Source: Azophilus sp965116165
GTDB taxonomy: Bacteria; Pseudomonadota; Gammaproteobacteria; Pseudomonadales; Azotimanducaceae
DNA: 64,000 bases
Direction of reading: 5' to 3'
NCBI GenBank assembly: GCA_965116165.1
Contig: OZ220484.1
Location: forward strand, 682,001 to 746,000
In this document: in pieces, positions 33,809 through 42,870 of the stretch
How the letters are laid out: every line of letters begins with the position of its first letter
How positions within the stretch are numbered: position 1 is the stretch's first letter
The notes under the pieces: generated by a model
Told to the model about the DNA's origin: nothing
The model's input: only the letters and a program-made list of their open reading frames with translations
The model's database searches: none
Translations under genes and position numbers: made by a program

Positions 33809-33907
33809 GGAACCTCCGATTCATCTTGTGGTCACGATATCCGAGTTAATAAAATCAATATCTTACGATTGGTTCAATGCTGCTCCGTTAATTTGTTTAG
33901 ACCTTCC
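33809..33907. mobile_element. Family B copy 4, overlapping the 3' end of leuB
   Basis: GGAACCTCCGATTC to GTTTAGACCTTCC, flanked by TTTT (33805-33808 and 33908-33911). Bases 33874-33906 encode the last ten residues and stop of LeuB. Confidence 0.85.
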
Positions 33908-35007
33908 TTTTGCAATTCTGCCAGCAATGCCCCGCCCATTTCGCGGGTGCCCACACGCACGGACGCGGTTGATGCGGCATTCGGGGGCATGATATCGGCG
34001 GTTCGCAATCCTTTTTCAAGCACCCGCGCCACAGCCGTTTCGATGGCCGCGGCCGCAGCCGGGGCGTTGAGGCTATAACGGCACAGCATGGCGGCGGACA
34101 GCACCGTCGCCAGGGGATTGGCGCGGTCCCGACCGGCAATGTCGGGCGCCGAGCCGTGCACCGGTTCGTAGAGACCCTTGCCCGACGCGGCCAGCGACGC
34201 CGACGGCAACATGCCCAACGATCCCGTCAACATGGCCGCCACATCGGAAAGAATATCGCCGAAGAGGTTGCCGGTGACGATCACATCGAACTGCTTCGGC
34301 TCGCGTACCAATTGCATGCCGGCATTGTCCACATACATGTGGGAGAGTTGCACATCCGGGTAGTCGGGAGCCACCTCGTCCAACAGATCCCGCCACAATT
34401 GCGTGACCTCCAGCACATTGGCCTTGTCCACCGAGCACAGGCGCTTACGCCGACGGCCCGCCAATTCAAACGCCACCCGGGCGATGCGCTCGATCTCGTG
34501 TTCCCGATAGATGTCGGTGTTGACGCCAACACGCTCGTTGTCCTCGACCCGCACCCCCCGGGGTTCGCCGAAATAGATGCCGCCGGTCAGCTCCCGAACG
34601 ATCAGGATGTCGAGGCCCGCAACATACTCCTCTTTCAGTGTGGATGCCCGGGCCAAGGGCGCGAAAAGCAGCGCCGGGCGAAGGTTGGCGAATAATTCCA
34701 GGCCATGGCGCAACCCCAACAGGCCTTTTTCGGGGCGCCGATCCATCGGCAGATGTTCCCAACGCGGCCCACCCACCGCGCCAAGTAAAATGGCATCCGC
34801 CGCCCGCGCCTTGGCCAGGGTTTCCTCCGGCAGGGGCGCGCCGACCTCATCAATAGCCCGGCCGCCAAGCAGCCCATGGGTGATACGCAATTCGATATCC
34901 GTATCCGTGCCCGACAACGCAAGCTCAAGCGCCTCCACCGCCACCGGCACAACCTCCGGACCGATGCCGTCGCCCTCGAGCACCAAGATTTCTCTAACGG
35001 TAGCCAT
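33874..35007 (-). CDS. leuB: 3-isopropylmalate dehydrogenase
   Basis: 377 residues. LEGDGIGPEV at the N-terminus, RELTGGIYFGEPRG, DKANVLEVTQLWRD and the NAD-binding PVHGSAPDIAGRDRANP block are all present. Oxidatively decarboxylates 3-isopropylmalate in leucine synthesis. The family's usual end is near LLAELQ; the ten residues after the Lys (EGLNKLTEQH) are read from element B. Preceded by leuD with a 130-base gap. Confidence 0.95.
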   Translation of the reverse strand: MATVREILVLEGDGIGPEVVPVAVEALELALSGTDTDIELRITHGLLGGRAIDEVGAPLPEETLAKARAADAILLGAVGGPRWEHLPMDRRPEKGLLGLRHGLELFANLRPALLFAPLARASTLKEEYVAGLDILIVRELTGGIYFGEPRGVRVEDNERVGVNTDIYREHEIERIARVAFELAGRRRKRLCSVDKANVLEVTQLWRDLLDEVAPDYPDVQLSHMYVDNAGMQLVREPKQFDVIVTGNLFGDILSDVAAMLTGSLGMLPSASLAASGKGLYEPVHGSAPDIAGRDRANPLATVLSAAMLCRYSLNAPAAAAAIETAVARVLEKGLRTADIMPPNAASTASVRVGTREMGGALLAELQKEGLNKLTEQH

Positions 35008-35137
35008 ACAATTTACAAATCGGAAGTCTCAGCCCGGCAAAGCCCCGGACTGGGGATTGTTACCCATCCGTTGATTATTGCCCGTCCGTCGCGGCAAGCC
35101 AATTCACAAAAGGGGCGTTGCCGCACATGGCCGTCTA

Positions 35138-35773
35138 TCAGGCCAGCCAGGCTCTCCGTCGATAGTAGGTGCGCTCGAATTCGCGGATCGCGTCGGCCTG
35201 GGCGAGTGTGAGCCCAATGTCGTCCAAGCCCTCAAGCATCTTTCGTTTGCGCATGGGGTCGATGGCAAATGCCATGGTCTCGCCACCCGGTAGTTCCAAT
35301 CGTTGCCCAGGCAGGTTCACAGTCAACCCAAAACCCTCGTTCCGGGCCACGAGATCGAACAGGATATCAACGTAACCTTCTTTTAGAGCAACAGGCAATA
35401 GGCCATTCTTAAAACAATTATTGAAGAATATATCAGCGAAACTAGGCGCAATAACGGCCCGGAAGCCGTATTCCTGCAACGCCCAGACAGCGTGCTCGCG
35501 GCTCGAACCACAGGCGAAGTTGTCGCGTGCGAGCAATATGGCCGCGCCCCGATAGCGGGGCGCATTCAACACGAAATCGGGGTTCGGGCGTCGGTCGGCG
35601 ATCTTGATGCCGACATCCCCCTCGTCCAGAAACCGCCAAGCATCGAATAGATGATCGCCGAAGCCGGTGCGTCCAATCGACTTCAGGAACTGCTTGGGAA
35701 TGATTTGATCGGTGTCGACATTGGCGCGGTCCATGGGCGCAACCAGCCCCGTCTCGACTTGAAACGCTCTCAC
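35138..35773 (-). CDS. leuD: 3-isopropylmalate dehydratase small subunit
   Basis: 211 residues. GLVAPMDRANVDTDQIIPKQFL near the start, ARDNFACGSSREHAVWAL and APSFADIFFNNCFKNGLLP are diagnostic. Start is GTG at 35773, overlapping the leuC stop by four bases (GTGA), which couples translation of the two subunits. Forms the isomerase with LeuC. Confidence 0.95.
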   Translation of the reverse strand: MRAFQVETGLVAPMDRANVDTDQIIPKQFLKSIGRTGFGDHLFDAWRFLDEGDVGIKIADRRPNPDFVLNAPRYRGAAILLARDNFACGSSREHAVWALQEYGFRAVIAPSFADIFFNNCFKNGLLPVALKEGYVDILFDLVARNEGFGLTVNLPGQRLELPGGETMAFAIDPMRKRKMLEGLDDIGLTLAQADAIREFERTYYRRRAWLA

Positions 35774-37179
35774 AACGCCTCCCGGACATCGGCAAAATGC
35801 CCCGCGACCGCGGCCGCCGCGGCCATCGGCGGGCTGACCAGATGGGTACGGCCGAGGTGGCCCTGCCGCCCCTCGAAGTTGCGGTTCGAGGTGGAGGCGC
35901 AATGCTCGCCCGGTTGCAGGCGGTCGGCGTTCATGGCAAGACACATGGAGCAACCCGGTTCGCGCCATTCGAATCCGGCATCGAGAAAAATCCGGGCAAT
36001 GCCTTCCCGTTCGGCAGCTTGCTTGACGAGCCCGGAGCCCGGCACCACCAACGCCTGCTTGATGTTGCCCGCCACCCGCTTGCCGGCAACGATATGGGCG
36101 GCCGCCCGGAGATCCTCCAATCTGGAGTTGGTGCAAGAGCCGATGAAGATACGGTCGATCTGGATGTCCACAATAGCTTGGTTCGGGGCGAGGCCCATAT
36201 AGGCCAGGGCGCGCTGAATACCGTCCGCCGCGCGTTCGTTCGGGGCGGCGGCCGGGTCGGGCGTGTGGCCATCCACGGCAACCACCATTTCGGGCGAGGT
36301 TCCCCAGGTCACCTGCGGCGCCAAATCGGATGCGGCAAGCTCCACCTCGGCATCCCAATGCGCATCGGCATCGCTGGTGAGCGTTCGCCAATAGCTTGCC
36401 GCCACATCCCATTCGGCTCCGACGGGCGCGAAGGGACGACCGTGCACATATTCCAGCGTCTTGTTGTCCACGGCCACCATACCCGCCCGCGCACCCGCCT
36501 CAATGGCCATGTTGCACAGCGTCATGCGGCCTTCCATGGACAACGCCTCGATGGCCGAACCGATAAACTCGATGGTGTGCCCGGTGGCGCCGGCGGTACC
36601 GATGCGACCGATCAGCGCAAGCGCCAAATCCTTGGCGTAGACCCCATCCGGCAGTGCGCCGGACACGCGCACCGCCATGTTCTTCGCCTTGCGCTGCGCC
36701 AAACATTGGGTGGCCAAAACATGTTCGACCTCGGAGGTTCCGATACCCTGGGCAAGTGCCGCGAAGGCACCGTGCGTCGAGGTATGGGAGTCACCGCAGA
36801 CGATGGTCATGCCCGGCAGCGTGGCGCCCTGCTCCGGGCCAATCACATGCACGATGCCCTGGCGAATGTCGTGGATGTCGAACTGGGTCACATTGTGGCG
36901 CTTGCAATTTTGATCGAGCGCAATGACCTGTTCCCGTGCCACCGGATCGGTAATATCGTCGATGCCGCGGGTGCGGTCGTCGGTCGGCACATTGTGGTCC
37001 GGCGTCGCCAGGTTGGCCTTCGTTCGCCACAGTTCGCGGCCGGCGAGCCGCAAGCCCTCAAACGCCTGCGGTGAGGTCACCTCGTGCAATAGGTGGCGGT
37101 CGATATACAGAAGACCCTCACCGTCGGCACGGGCGCCGATGTAGTGGTCCTCCCAAATTTTGTCGTAGAGCGTCGGCAC
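35770..37179 (-). CDS. leuC: 3-isopropylmalate dehydratase large subunit
   Basis: 469 residues, normal length. TLYDKIWEDH at the N-terminus; the 4Fe-4S cysteines lie in GSCTNSRLEDL and CSMCLAMN; HGAFAALAQGIGTSEVEHVLATQ is typical. The start is GTG at 37179; no in-frame ATG fits the family N-terminus. Isomerises 2- to 3-isopropylmalate together with LeuD. Confidence 0.95.
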   Translation of the reverse strand: MPTLYDKIWEDHYIGARADGEGLLYIDRHLLHEVTSPQAFEGLRLAGRELWRTKANLATPDHNVPTDDRTRGIDDITDPVAREQVIALDQNCKRHNVTQFDIHDIRQGIVHVIGPEQGATLPGMTIVCGDSHTSTHGAFAALAQGIGTSEVEHVLATQCLAQRKAKNMAVRVSGALPDGVYAKDLALALIGRIGTAGATGHTIEFIGSAIEALSMEGRMTLCNMAIEAGARAGMVAVDNKTLEYVHGRPFAPVGAEWDVAASYWRTLTSDADAHWDAEVELAASDLAPQVTWGTSPEMVVAVDGHTPDPAAAPNERAADGIQRALAYMGLAPNQAIVDIQIDRIFIGSCTNSRLEDLRAAAHIVAGKRVAGNIKQALVVPGSGLVKQAAEREGIARIFLDAGFEWREPGCSMCLAMNADRLQPGEHCASTSNRNFEGRQGHLGRTHLVSPPMAAAAAVAGHFADVREAL

Positions 37180-37188
37180 ATCAACACC

Positions 37189-39057
37189 TCAGGGCCGCAA
37201 TACCTTCAGGCCGCGTTTCGTTTTAAGCAGAGGCTCGGGCGTCCAGGGTTTTCTATCCACGATGTATTCCCTCGAACGAATGGCAAGGCTGATCGGCAGC
37301 GGGCAGGTGCCATCCCGCCTGTATTGCAGGGCAGCCCGCAGGCGGCGCTCCGCCGGATCGCCAAAATCGTGGTCAAAGTCGTCGGCGACGGCACAGCCCG
37401 GCACCTCGACACCCGCACTGTTATCGATGTTGGCGGGTGAGAAGCCATCGGCATATTCGCCAAACCCCTTGGCGTTGAGGCCCTTGAACTGCACCGTGAA
37501 ATAGGTCGTTCCACAGTTGTCGGCGCCGTAGAAGCCATAGGGTTTGCCGCAGGTGGTGTCGCCAATCAGCACCACCTCGACATCAATGCCGCGCAAGCCA
37601 TTGATGACGGATTCGCTCGCCGAGCACGTATTGGGACCGCTGAGCACAAATACGCGCGATAGGTTCACGCTGGGCAGGGGTTCGCCTTCCGACACGCTGA
37701 ACCCCGCCGAGGTGTCGGCAAACAGCACTGGACGCAATCGTTCGCCGGTGACCGGATCGAAATCCGGATGCTTGTCGTTGAACTGCAATTCCTCGAATAC
37801 CCGGCCCCGGGCGGCGGCGGGGCCCGCGATCATGAAGCCCAACTGACCCGCAATAGCCAGGAGTCCGCCACCGTTGTAGCGCAAATCGAGCACAAGATCG
37901 GTGATGCCTTGATTCGACAATGTCTCGAACGCATCGAACAATTCCCGTTCGGCGGTGCTAATGAAATCATTGAACAGCATATAGCCCACCGGTCCGCTGT
38001 CCGTTTTAAGGACGGTCACATGTTGCACCGGGTCGGATTCCACCAACATGCTCGTTAGCCTGACCGTGCGGGGTTCCGTCCCGCCGAGGTCCAGTACTTC
38101 AAATTCATGCTCTTCCCCTGCCCTGACCGGGAAAAGGCCATTGTTCAAGGTATCGGCATCCGTCCCCTCGGCCAGATCCACACCATCGACCCTTAGAATA
38201 CGCGCGCCCCGAGCCAACCCGGCCCGATGGGCGGACGAGTCCGGCTCGGTGTAGGCGACAACCGCTTCGCGGGGCCGATTCTGGCGCAACAGTACGACCT
38301 GCATGCCGTATCCGACCATGGCGCCGGAATCGACAAAGGCTTCCCACTCGTCCGTCGGCCAAGTGAAGTGGAATTGGTCCTTGGGGTTGCCGGACGGTGT
38401 TCTCGCTGTGGTTTTTAGCAAGCCAAAGTAGATGATCGGGTTGGAGTATTGGGCCGGATCCCGGTCCACTATCTCGTCGTACCAGAGGTAGGTGTCGTTG
38501 CTCCAGGAGCGCAGCCAATTGTTCTCATCCAAGGTTGCGCCGGGCATATCCGCATAAACGGTCCCGGTCACCGGGTCTTGTTGACGCGGGTTGGCGCAGA
38601 GATCCTTGAACATTGCGGCGGGTTCAAAGACACCCTCAACCCAGCCACCCGCCGCCTCGACCTCAACGTCGAACGTAACGGGTTGAGAGACCGCATTGGC
38701 CGCGCCGCTGTTGTCACGCGCCCTTAAGGTAATGGTCGCCGTGCCGACCGCCACCCCGGTCAACACAAGGCTCGTGCCGCTGACCGCCACGCGCGCGATG
38801 TCCGCATCGCTGGATAGCGCGGTAATCGTATGCGTATCGGCGGCGTTGGCGTCTGTGACCGAGACCGGGATGGTGACCTCTTCACCGACCTCAAGCATCC
38901 GGTCTTCGAGCGCAGCCACGGTCGGCACCACATTGGCGGGTGCCGAATCGCCGCCGCCACCGCCGCCGCATGCGACAACCAGGGCCGACAACAACAGGAC
39001 GGTTGCGGGTCGGCAAACGGGGAAAATCATACGGGTCGGCATTGGCGTCGATTCCAT
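37189..39057 (-). CDS. Lipoprotein S41-family (C-terminal processing) protease with Ig-like domain
   Basis: 622 residues from the ATG at 39057 (39042 is also possible). Lipobox LVVAC followed by a glycine run, then an Ig/BIG-like domain (about 40-130: VTIPVSVTDANAADTH, VGTATITLRARDNSG), an unknown linker, a PDZ-like part (HRAGLARGARILRVDGVDL) and the S41 core with DLRYNGGG and catalytic Ser in TCSASESV. Probably acts at the cell envelope. It is nine bases upstream of leuC on the same strand, an unusual neighbour, so co-transcription is possible. Confidence 0.85.
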   Translation of the reverse strand: MESTPMPTRMIFPVCRPATVLLLSALVVACGGGGGGDSAPANVVPTVAALEDRMLEVGEEVTIPVSVTDANAADTHTITALSSDADIARVAVSGTSLVLTGVAVGTATITLRARDNSGAANAVSQPVTFDVEVEAAGGWVEGVFEPAAMFKDLCANPRQQDPVTGTVYADMPGATLDENNWLRSWSNDTYLWYDEIVDRDPAQYSNPIIYFGLLKTTARTPSGNPKDQFHFTWPTDEWEAFVDSGAMVGYGMQVVLLRQNRPREAVVAYTEPDSSAHRAGLARGARILRVDGVDLAEGTDADTLNNGLFPVRAGEEHEFEVLDLGGTEPRTVRLTSMLVESDPVQHVTVLKTDSGPVGYMLFNDFISTAERELFDAFETLSNQGITDLVLDLRYNGGGLLAIAGQLGFMIAGPAAARGRVFEELQFNDKHPDFDPVTGERLRPVLFADTSAGFSVSEGEPLPSVNLSRVFVLSGPNTCSASESVINGLRGIDVEVVLIGDTTCGKPYGFYGADNCGTTYFTVQFKGLNAKGFGEYADGFSPANIDNSAGVEVPGCAVADDFDHDFGDPAERRLRAALQYRRDGTCPLPISLAIRSREYIVDRKPWTPEPLLKTKRGLKVLRP

Positions 39058-39246
39058 GTCCTCGCGGCGGTCCCGATTGTACACCAGCGGCATTGGGCAT
39101 GCGGTGGCCGGTGGACCGAGACCGGCGCTCGCCATTAAGCCCCCGTTCAGGACGCAACTTTCCACCGCCAATTTGGGTACCTCTCCCAAGGCCGGGCGGG
39201 CTCTGCTGTTCATCGCCCTGTTGCTGTTGGGTCTCGCGGGAGCGCT

Positions 39247-39334
39247 GTTTAATATTTTATTTTCGGCCCATCGCGAGGGAATTTCTGAAACATCAATGGT
39301 TTAATAAATTCGGCACAGTTACGTCCGACAGGCT
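39247..39334. mobile_element. Family F, partial uninterrupted copy
   Basis: From TAATATTTTATTTTCGGCCC to ACGTCCGACAGGCT. It matches the two halves of the element at 56272-56524 that flank the nested B insertion there, so it shows the empty site. The left terminal repeat is missing. Confidence 0.65.
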
Positions 39335-39344
39335 GCCGAGCACC

Positions 39345-39983
39345 TCAGGCCCGGGCGCTGGGCCGAGCGGAAACCTCGGTGTGCCAACGCTTTAAGTTTT
39401 CGCAATCGTCGGGGATGGGAACACGGGCGGCGCCGGTGGCGAAATCGATGGTGCAGAGCGCCGTTATATCGGCAATCGTAAAGTTATCCCCGGCAACAAA
39501 GGTCGAATTCGCCAATTCATCGTTCAGGCGGCGATAAAAACGCAGTACCGCGGCCCTGCCCCTTTCCACCAAGGCCGGTATGGCATCCACCGCAGGCGCG
39601 TTGCCGGCAACGGCCCGCTTGGCAAAACCGGGGAAGGCATTGCGAAACGCCTCCGCCGCGCCGAGCAATCCGCCAAATTCCATATGCCGTTGCCGGGCCT
39701 CGACACGCGCCCTGTCCAGGGCATCCGTACCCATGAGCGGCGGCTTGGGATGTGTTTCCTCAAAGTACCGGCAGATGGCGACGGACTCGTCCAACACGGT
39801 GCCGTCGTCCAAGACCAGGGTGGGCACTACACCGCGCGGGTTAACCGCCAGATACGCCTCGCCCAAGTTCTCGCCCTTGACGATATTGATCTCCTCCGTC
39901 TCGTCGCAGGTGATCCCCTTCTCCGCCATGAATATGCGCACACGCCTCGGGTTCGGCGCGAGCGGGGTGTCATACAGTTTCAT
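39345..39983 (-). CDS. Glutathione S-transferase family protein
   Basis: 212 residues from the ATG at 39983, preceded by GGAGG. N-terminal thioredoxin-like domain MKLYDTPLAPNPRRVRIFMAEKG, with NPRGVVPTLVLDDGTVLDESVAICRYFEE as glutathione site (VPTL, ES), and a helical C-domain with FTIADITAL. Similar to bacterial beta or zeta-like GSTs. May detoxify electrophiles or act on aromatic side products; no specific partner is visible. Confidence 0.9.
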   Translation of the reverse strand: MKLYDTPLAPNPRRVRIFMAEKGITCDETEEINIVKGENLGEAYLAVNPRGVVPTLVLDDGTVLDESVAICRYFEETHPKPPLMGTDALDRARVEARQRHMEFGGLLGAAEAFRNAFPGFAKRAVAGNAPAVDAIPALVERGRAAVLRFYRRLNDELANSTFVAGDNFTIADITALCTIDFATGAARVPIPDDCENLKRWHTEVSARPSARA

Positions 39984-40084
39984 CGTTGCCTCCGATTTCA
40001 AATAGAAGCGGGATTATGCCCTTGGCGCGGCGGACATAGTACATACTTGGCCAGCAATTATGTTGCGGCCAACCCCATCGATAT

Positions 40085-40185
40085 GGGACTTACTATACAT
40101 AAGTTGACATACCACTATATGTTGAGGTTTTAGTGCCAGGGAACTACCACATCTTGGGTTCTGTCAACTTATCGATATCATTCCC
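40085..40185. mobile_element. Family A copy 7
   Basis: GGGACTTACTATACATAAGT to ATATCATTCCC. Flanks ATCGATAT and ATCAAAAT agree at six of eight bases. It ends two bases before the stop codon of the TonB receptor 2 gene and lies in the gap to the GST gene. Confidence 0.85.
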
Positions 40186-40186
40186 A

Positions 40187-42664
40187 TCAAAATTTGTACT
40201 GTACGCGCACCGCATAGTGGCGCGGCAATTCGGGCAGCACAACAACACCGCCGAAAAGGTTGGGGAAATTGGCCCGGAAGTAGCGCTTGTTGGTGAGATT
40301 CTTGGCCGCCGCGCTGACCACCCATTTACCACGCTCGTAGACCAAACCCGCGTTGATCAGGGTGTATGCGGGTAGTTTCACGGCCTGGGAAAACCCGGAG
40401 TAGGTGGAATCCACATCCACGACGCTCAAGTTCGCCGCCAGGCCCCACCCGAAATCATAGGTGCCGGTGACCGACCAAATGTGTTCGGGAATGCCGGCGC
40501 GGCGGGCATTGAGCGTTTGCGGGCGAATCACACCGGACAGCGCCCCCCCATATAGGGCGCCGGGCGGCAAACCGGGCAAATCCTCCGCGCCGATGAAACC
40601 AAAGCGCCCCCCCGCATCAAGGGTATTGAGGTTCACCACCTCAATATCCGAATAGCCGAAACCCACCAGAAGCCGATCGGTCACCAGCCAGCGGATTTCG
40701 AACTCGATGCCCTCGGTCTTGCTGGCCTGATTGGTGACGATCTGCTGCGCGGAAAAATCCACCCGCTCCTGTTCGTAAACCGCCAACGCGAAGTAGAAGA
40801 GATCGTCGAAAAGGCTGCCCTTGAGCCCGAATTCCAGCAACTTGGATTCATCGAACGCGCGGCCGTCGGCAACATTGAACGTGGAGAGGTCGGCACCCTG
40901 TCCGGCAATCACCGTGGCCTGCCTGGAGACGGTGATGTAGGGACGCAAACCGAATGCCGTTGTGTAGCTCAGGCTTAGGGTCCACGAGAATCCCTCAACC
41001 TCGTCCTTGGCGTCCACCACCGTGCAGGAGGCATCCAAACAGAAGTTTCGGGAACTCGGAAACAGCAGTTTTTCCACCGGTTGCCGACTTTTCATATCCA
41101 CCGCGTCATAGCGGGCGCCAGCCACCAGGTTGAAGCCCCGCCAATCGAAATCCGCCAGCACCGCGAAGCCCAGGTCAAGGTAGTCGCCGATGAAGTAGTC
41201 GGTGTAGTCGGCATCGATTTGCGTTGCCAGAAGCCTGAGGTCGAGGGAGTTCGCCGCACGGGTAAGATCGCGGCGGTCGAAATACTCGTTGGTGTAATCG
41301 TCGCCGTGCTTAAAGTCGGTGAAGCGAATCGACGGCGAAATTTGCAGTGCCAAACCGGCCTCGCCCCAATCGAAACGATTGGCAACCACCAGCTTGTCCT
41401 CGAACACCCAAGTATCGTGGAACTGGGAAAACCCATAGCTTGTTTCGGTGATGAAGTCATAGCCTTCGAAGAACATCTGGTTGCGCCACTGCCAGCCATC
41501 GTCATCGCCCACAATGATGTCGAAATATAGCGTTAAGACCTCCGCCGCCTGAACATCGTTCGGATCGATGAGTACCTGATTGCCGGTGATAGTCGCCACA
41601 CCCGGGTTATCCAAGGCCAGAAGGTCGGGCCGGCAGCCAAAAATCAAGGTGGTCCCGATACGGCACGCGCCGGGAAAAGGCCCGGGCTCCAGTCCATCCG
41701 CGGTACCGGGCACCAATCCCGCGGCAAAGGGGTTTAGGTCGGTAAACCGGTCGCCATCGACATCGTACTCCTGATGGGAAATGAGGCCGTCCCCATCGGT
41801 GTCCAACGGCCGGGCCGATCCGGTGATGTAGGTGCCGTCGTCGATCAATGCCTGGGTCAGGCGGTTCCAGCCGGCGTTTTCCGCACCATCGAAATCGTGG
41901 TACATGCCGCCGAACTGCAACTCCACCCGATTCACATGCATGTCGAACGAGGCTTGGAGGATGGCTTGCTCGTTGGTGAGGGCTCGATAGTAACTATCCG
42001 AATCCTCGCGTTCCGCATACAGATGATAGCCGAATTCCCGGCTCCCGATCCGTCCCAGCCCACCGATTTCGGCGGTTCCCACGCGCCGCCGCCAAGAGCC
42101 GGCCTCTAAGCCGAGAGAACCCGAGACACCGTCATGTTCCCCTTCGGCATGGACGGACTTGGGCTCAAAATTGATGTAGCCGCCGATTTTCGACGGGCCG
42201 TGAATGGGCGATGCGGGACCGCGTACAATGTCCACTCGCGTCGAAGCAGCGATCGGTGTCGGGTAATTGCCCGGGTTATCGAGCCGACGCATGCCCCGAA
42301 AATAGGTTTCGCCCGTTGTACCGCGAATATCAAGCGTGCCCGCTATCCCGAAAAACGATTGCGTAAAGGTGCCGGGCGCCAGCGCGATCAGTTCGTCGAT
42401 ATCGCTAATGATGAAGCGGTCCATCATCTCTTCGCTAACCGACGACACCGAACGCGGCGTTTCCAGAATCGATTTGTCGAAGCCGAAGATCGAGCGGACA
42501 TCGCTACCCGGCATGCTGCCGAGGTCGGCTGTGACAACGATCTCCTCGATATCGGTCAGGCTCGAGGCCCCGTAATCGGGCGCATCGGTTTCGGATGCGC
42601 CCCAACAAGGCACCGCAAAGGCGGCGAGCCATGCAGCGACCCCAATCCAACGGCAACATTTCAT
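40187..42664 (-). CDS. TonB-dependent outer-membrane receptor 2 with EF-hand-like loop
   Basis: 825 residues from the ATG at 42664. Signal peptide about 1-23, TonB-box-like IEEIVVTADL, plug domain (LDIRGTTGETYFRGMRRL; RVDIVRGPASPIHGPSKIGGYINF) and a barrel ending in Phe (YAVRVQYKF). A barrel loop near 41768-41803 reads DTDGDGLISHQE, a full EF-hand calcium loop, followed by DVDGDRFTD. The plug resembles siderophore-type receptors. The ligand is unknown. Confidence 0.9.
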   Translation of the reverse strand: MKCCRWIGVAAWLAAFAVPCWGASETDAPDYGASSLTDIEEIVVTADLGSMPGSDVRSIFGFDKSILETPRSVSSVSEEMMDRFIISDIDELIALAPGTFTQSFFGIAGTLDIRGTTGETYFRGMRRLDNPGNYPTPIAASTRVDIVRGPASPIHGPSKIGGYINFEPKSVHAEGEHDGVSGSLGLEAGSWRRRVGTAEIGGLGRIGSREFGYHLYAEREDSDSYYRALTNEQAILQASFDMHVNRVELQFGGMYHDFDGAENAGWNRLTQALIDDGTYITGSARPLDTDGDGLISHQEYDVDGDRFTDLNPFAAGLVPGTADGLEPGPFPGACRIGTTLIFGCRPDLLALDNPGVATITGNQVLIDPNDVQAAEVLTLYFDIIVGDDDGWQWRNQMFFEGYDFITETSYGFSQFHDTWVFEDKLVVANRFDWGEAGLALQISPSIRFTDFKHGDDYTNEYFDRRDLTRAANSLDLRLLATQIDADYTDYFIGDYLDLGFAVLADFDWRGFNLVAGARYDAVDMKSRQPVEKLLFPSSRNFCLDASCTVVDAKDEVEGFSWTLSLSYTTAFGLRPYITVSRQATVIAGQGADLSTFNVADGRAFDESKLLEFGLKGSLFDDLFYFALAVYEQERVDFSAQQIVTNQASKTEGIEFEIRWLVTDRLLVGFGYSDIEVVNLNTLDAGGRFGFIGAEDLPGLPPGALYGGALSGVIRPQTLNARRAGIPEHIWSVTGTYDFGWGLAANLSVVDVDSTYSGFSQAVKLPAYTLINAGLVYERGKWVVSAAAKNLTNKRYFRANFPNLFGGVVVLPELPRHYAVRVQYKF

Positions 42665-42870
42665 GTCGGCCAAGAACCGCCAGCCAACCCTGTTTTGTAC
42701 TTTCTCATTACGCCGATTGCCCGGCCGGGATCCATGACTTTCGAAGGTGGGTGCCTCACTTACTGGAAAAAAGGCAGCGAGGCTGCCGGGGGAGAGAAAT
42801 CAAAGAGCGGGGAAATGCTACTTTAGCTATCCATGTACTGCAACGTTGACCGGCCGAAAGTACTGGGCCG

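Larger units (their letters stand above)
33462..33873. other. Intergenic region asd/leuB with promoter and nested repeats
   Basis: 412 bases to the leuB stop. From the asd side: a possible asd promoter (near 33513), an AT-rich stretch, about 100 bases of unclear sequence, element A copy 6 (33694-33804) and most of element B copy 4 (33809-33907, which continues into leuB). Confidence 0.65.
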
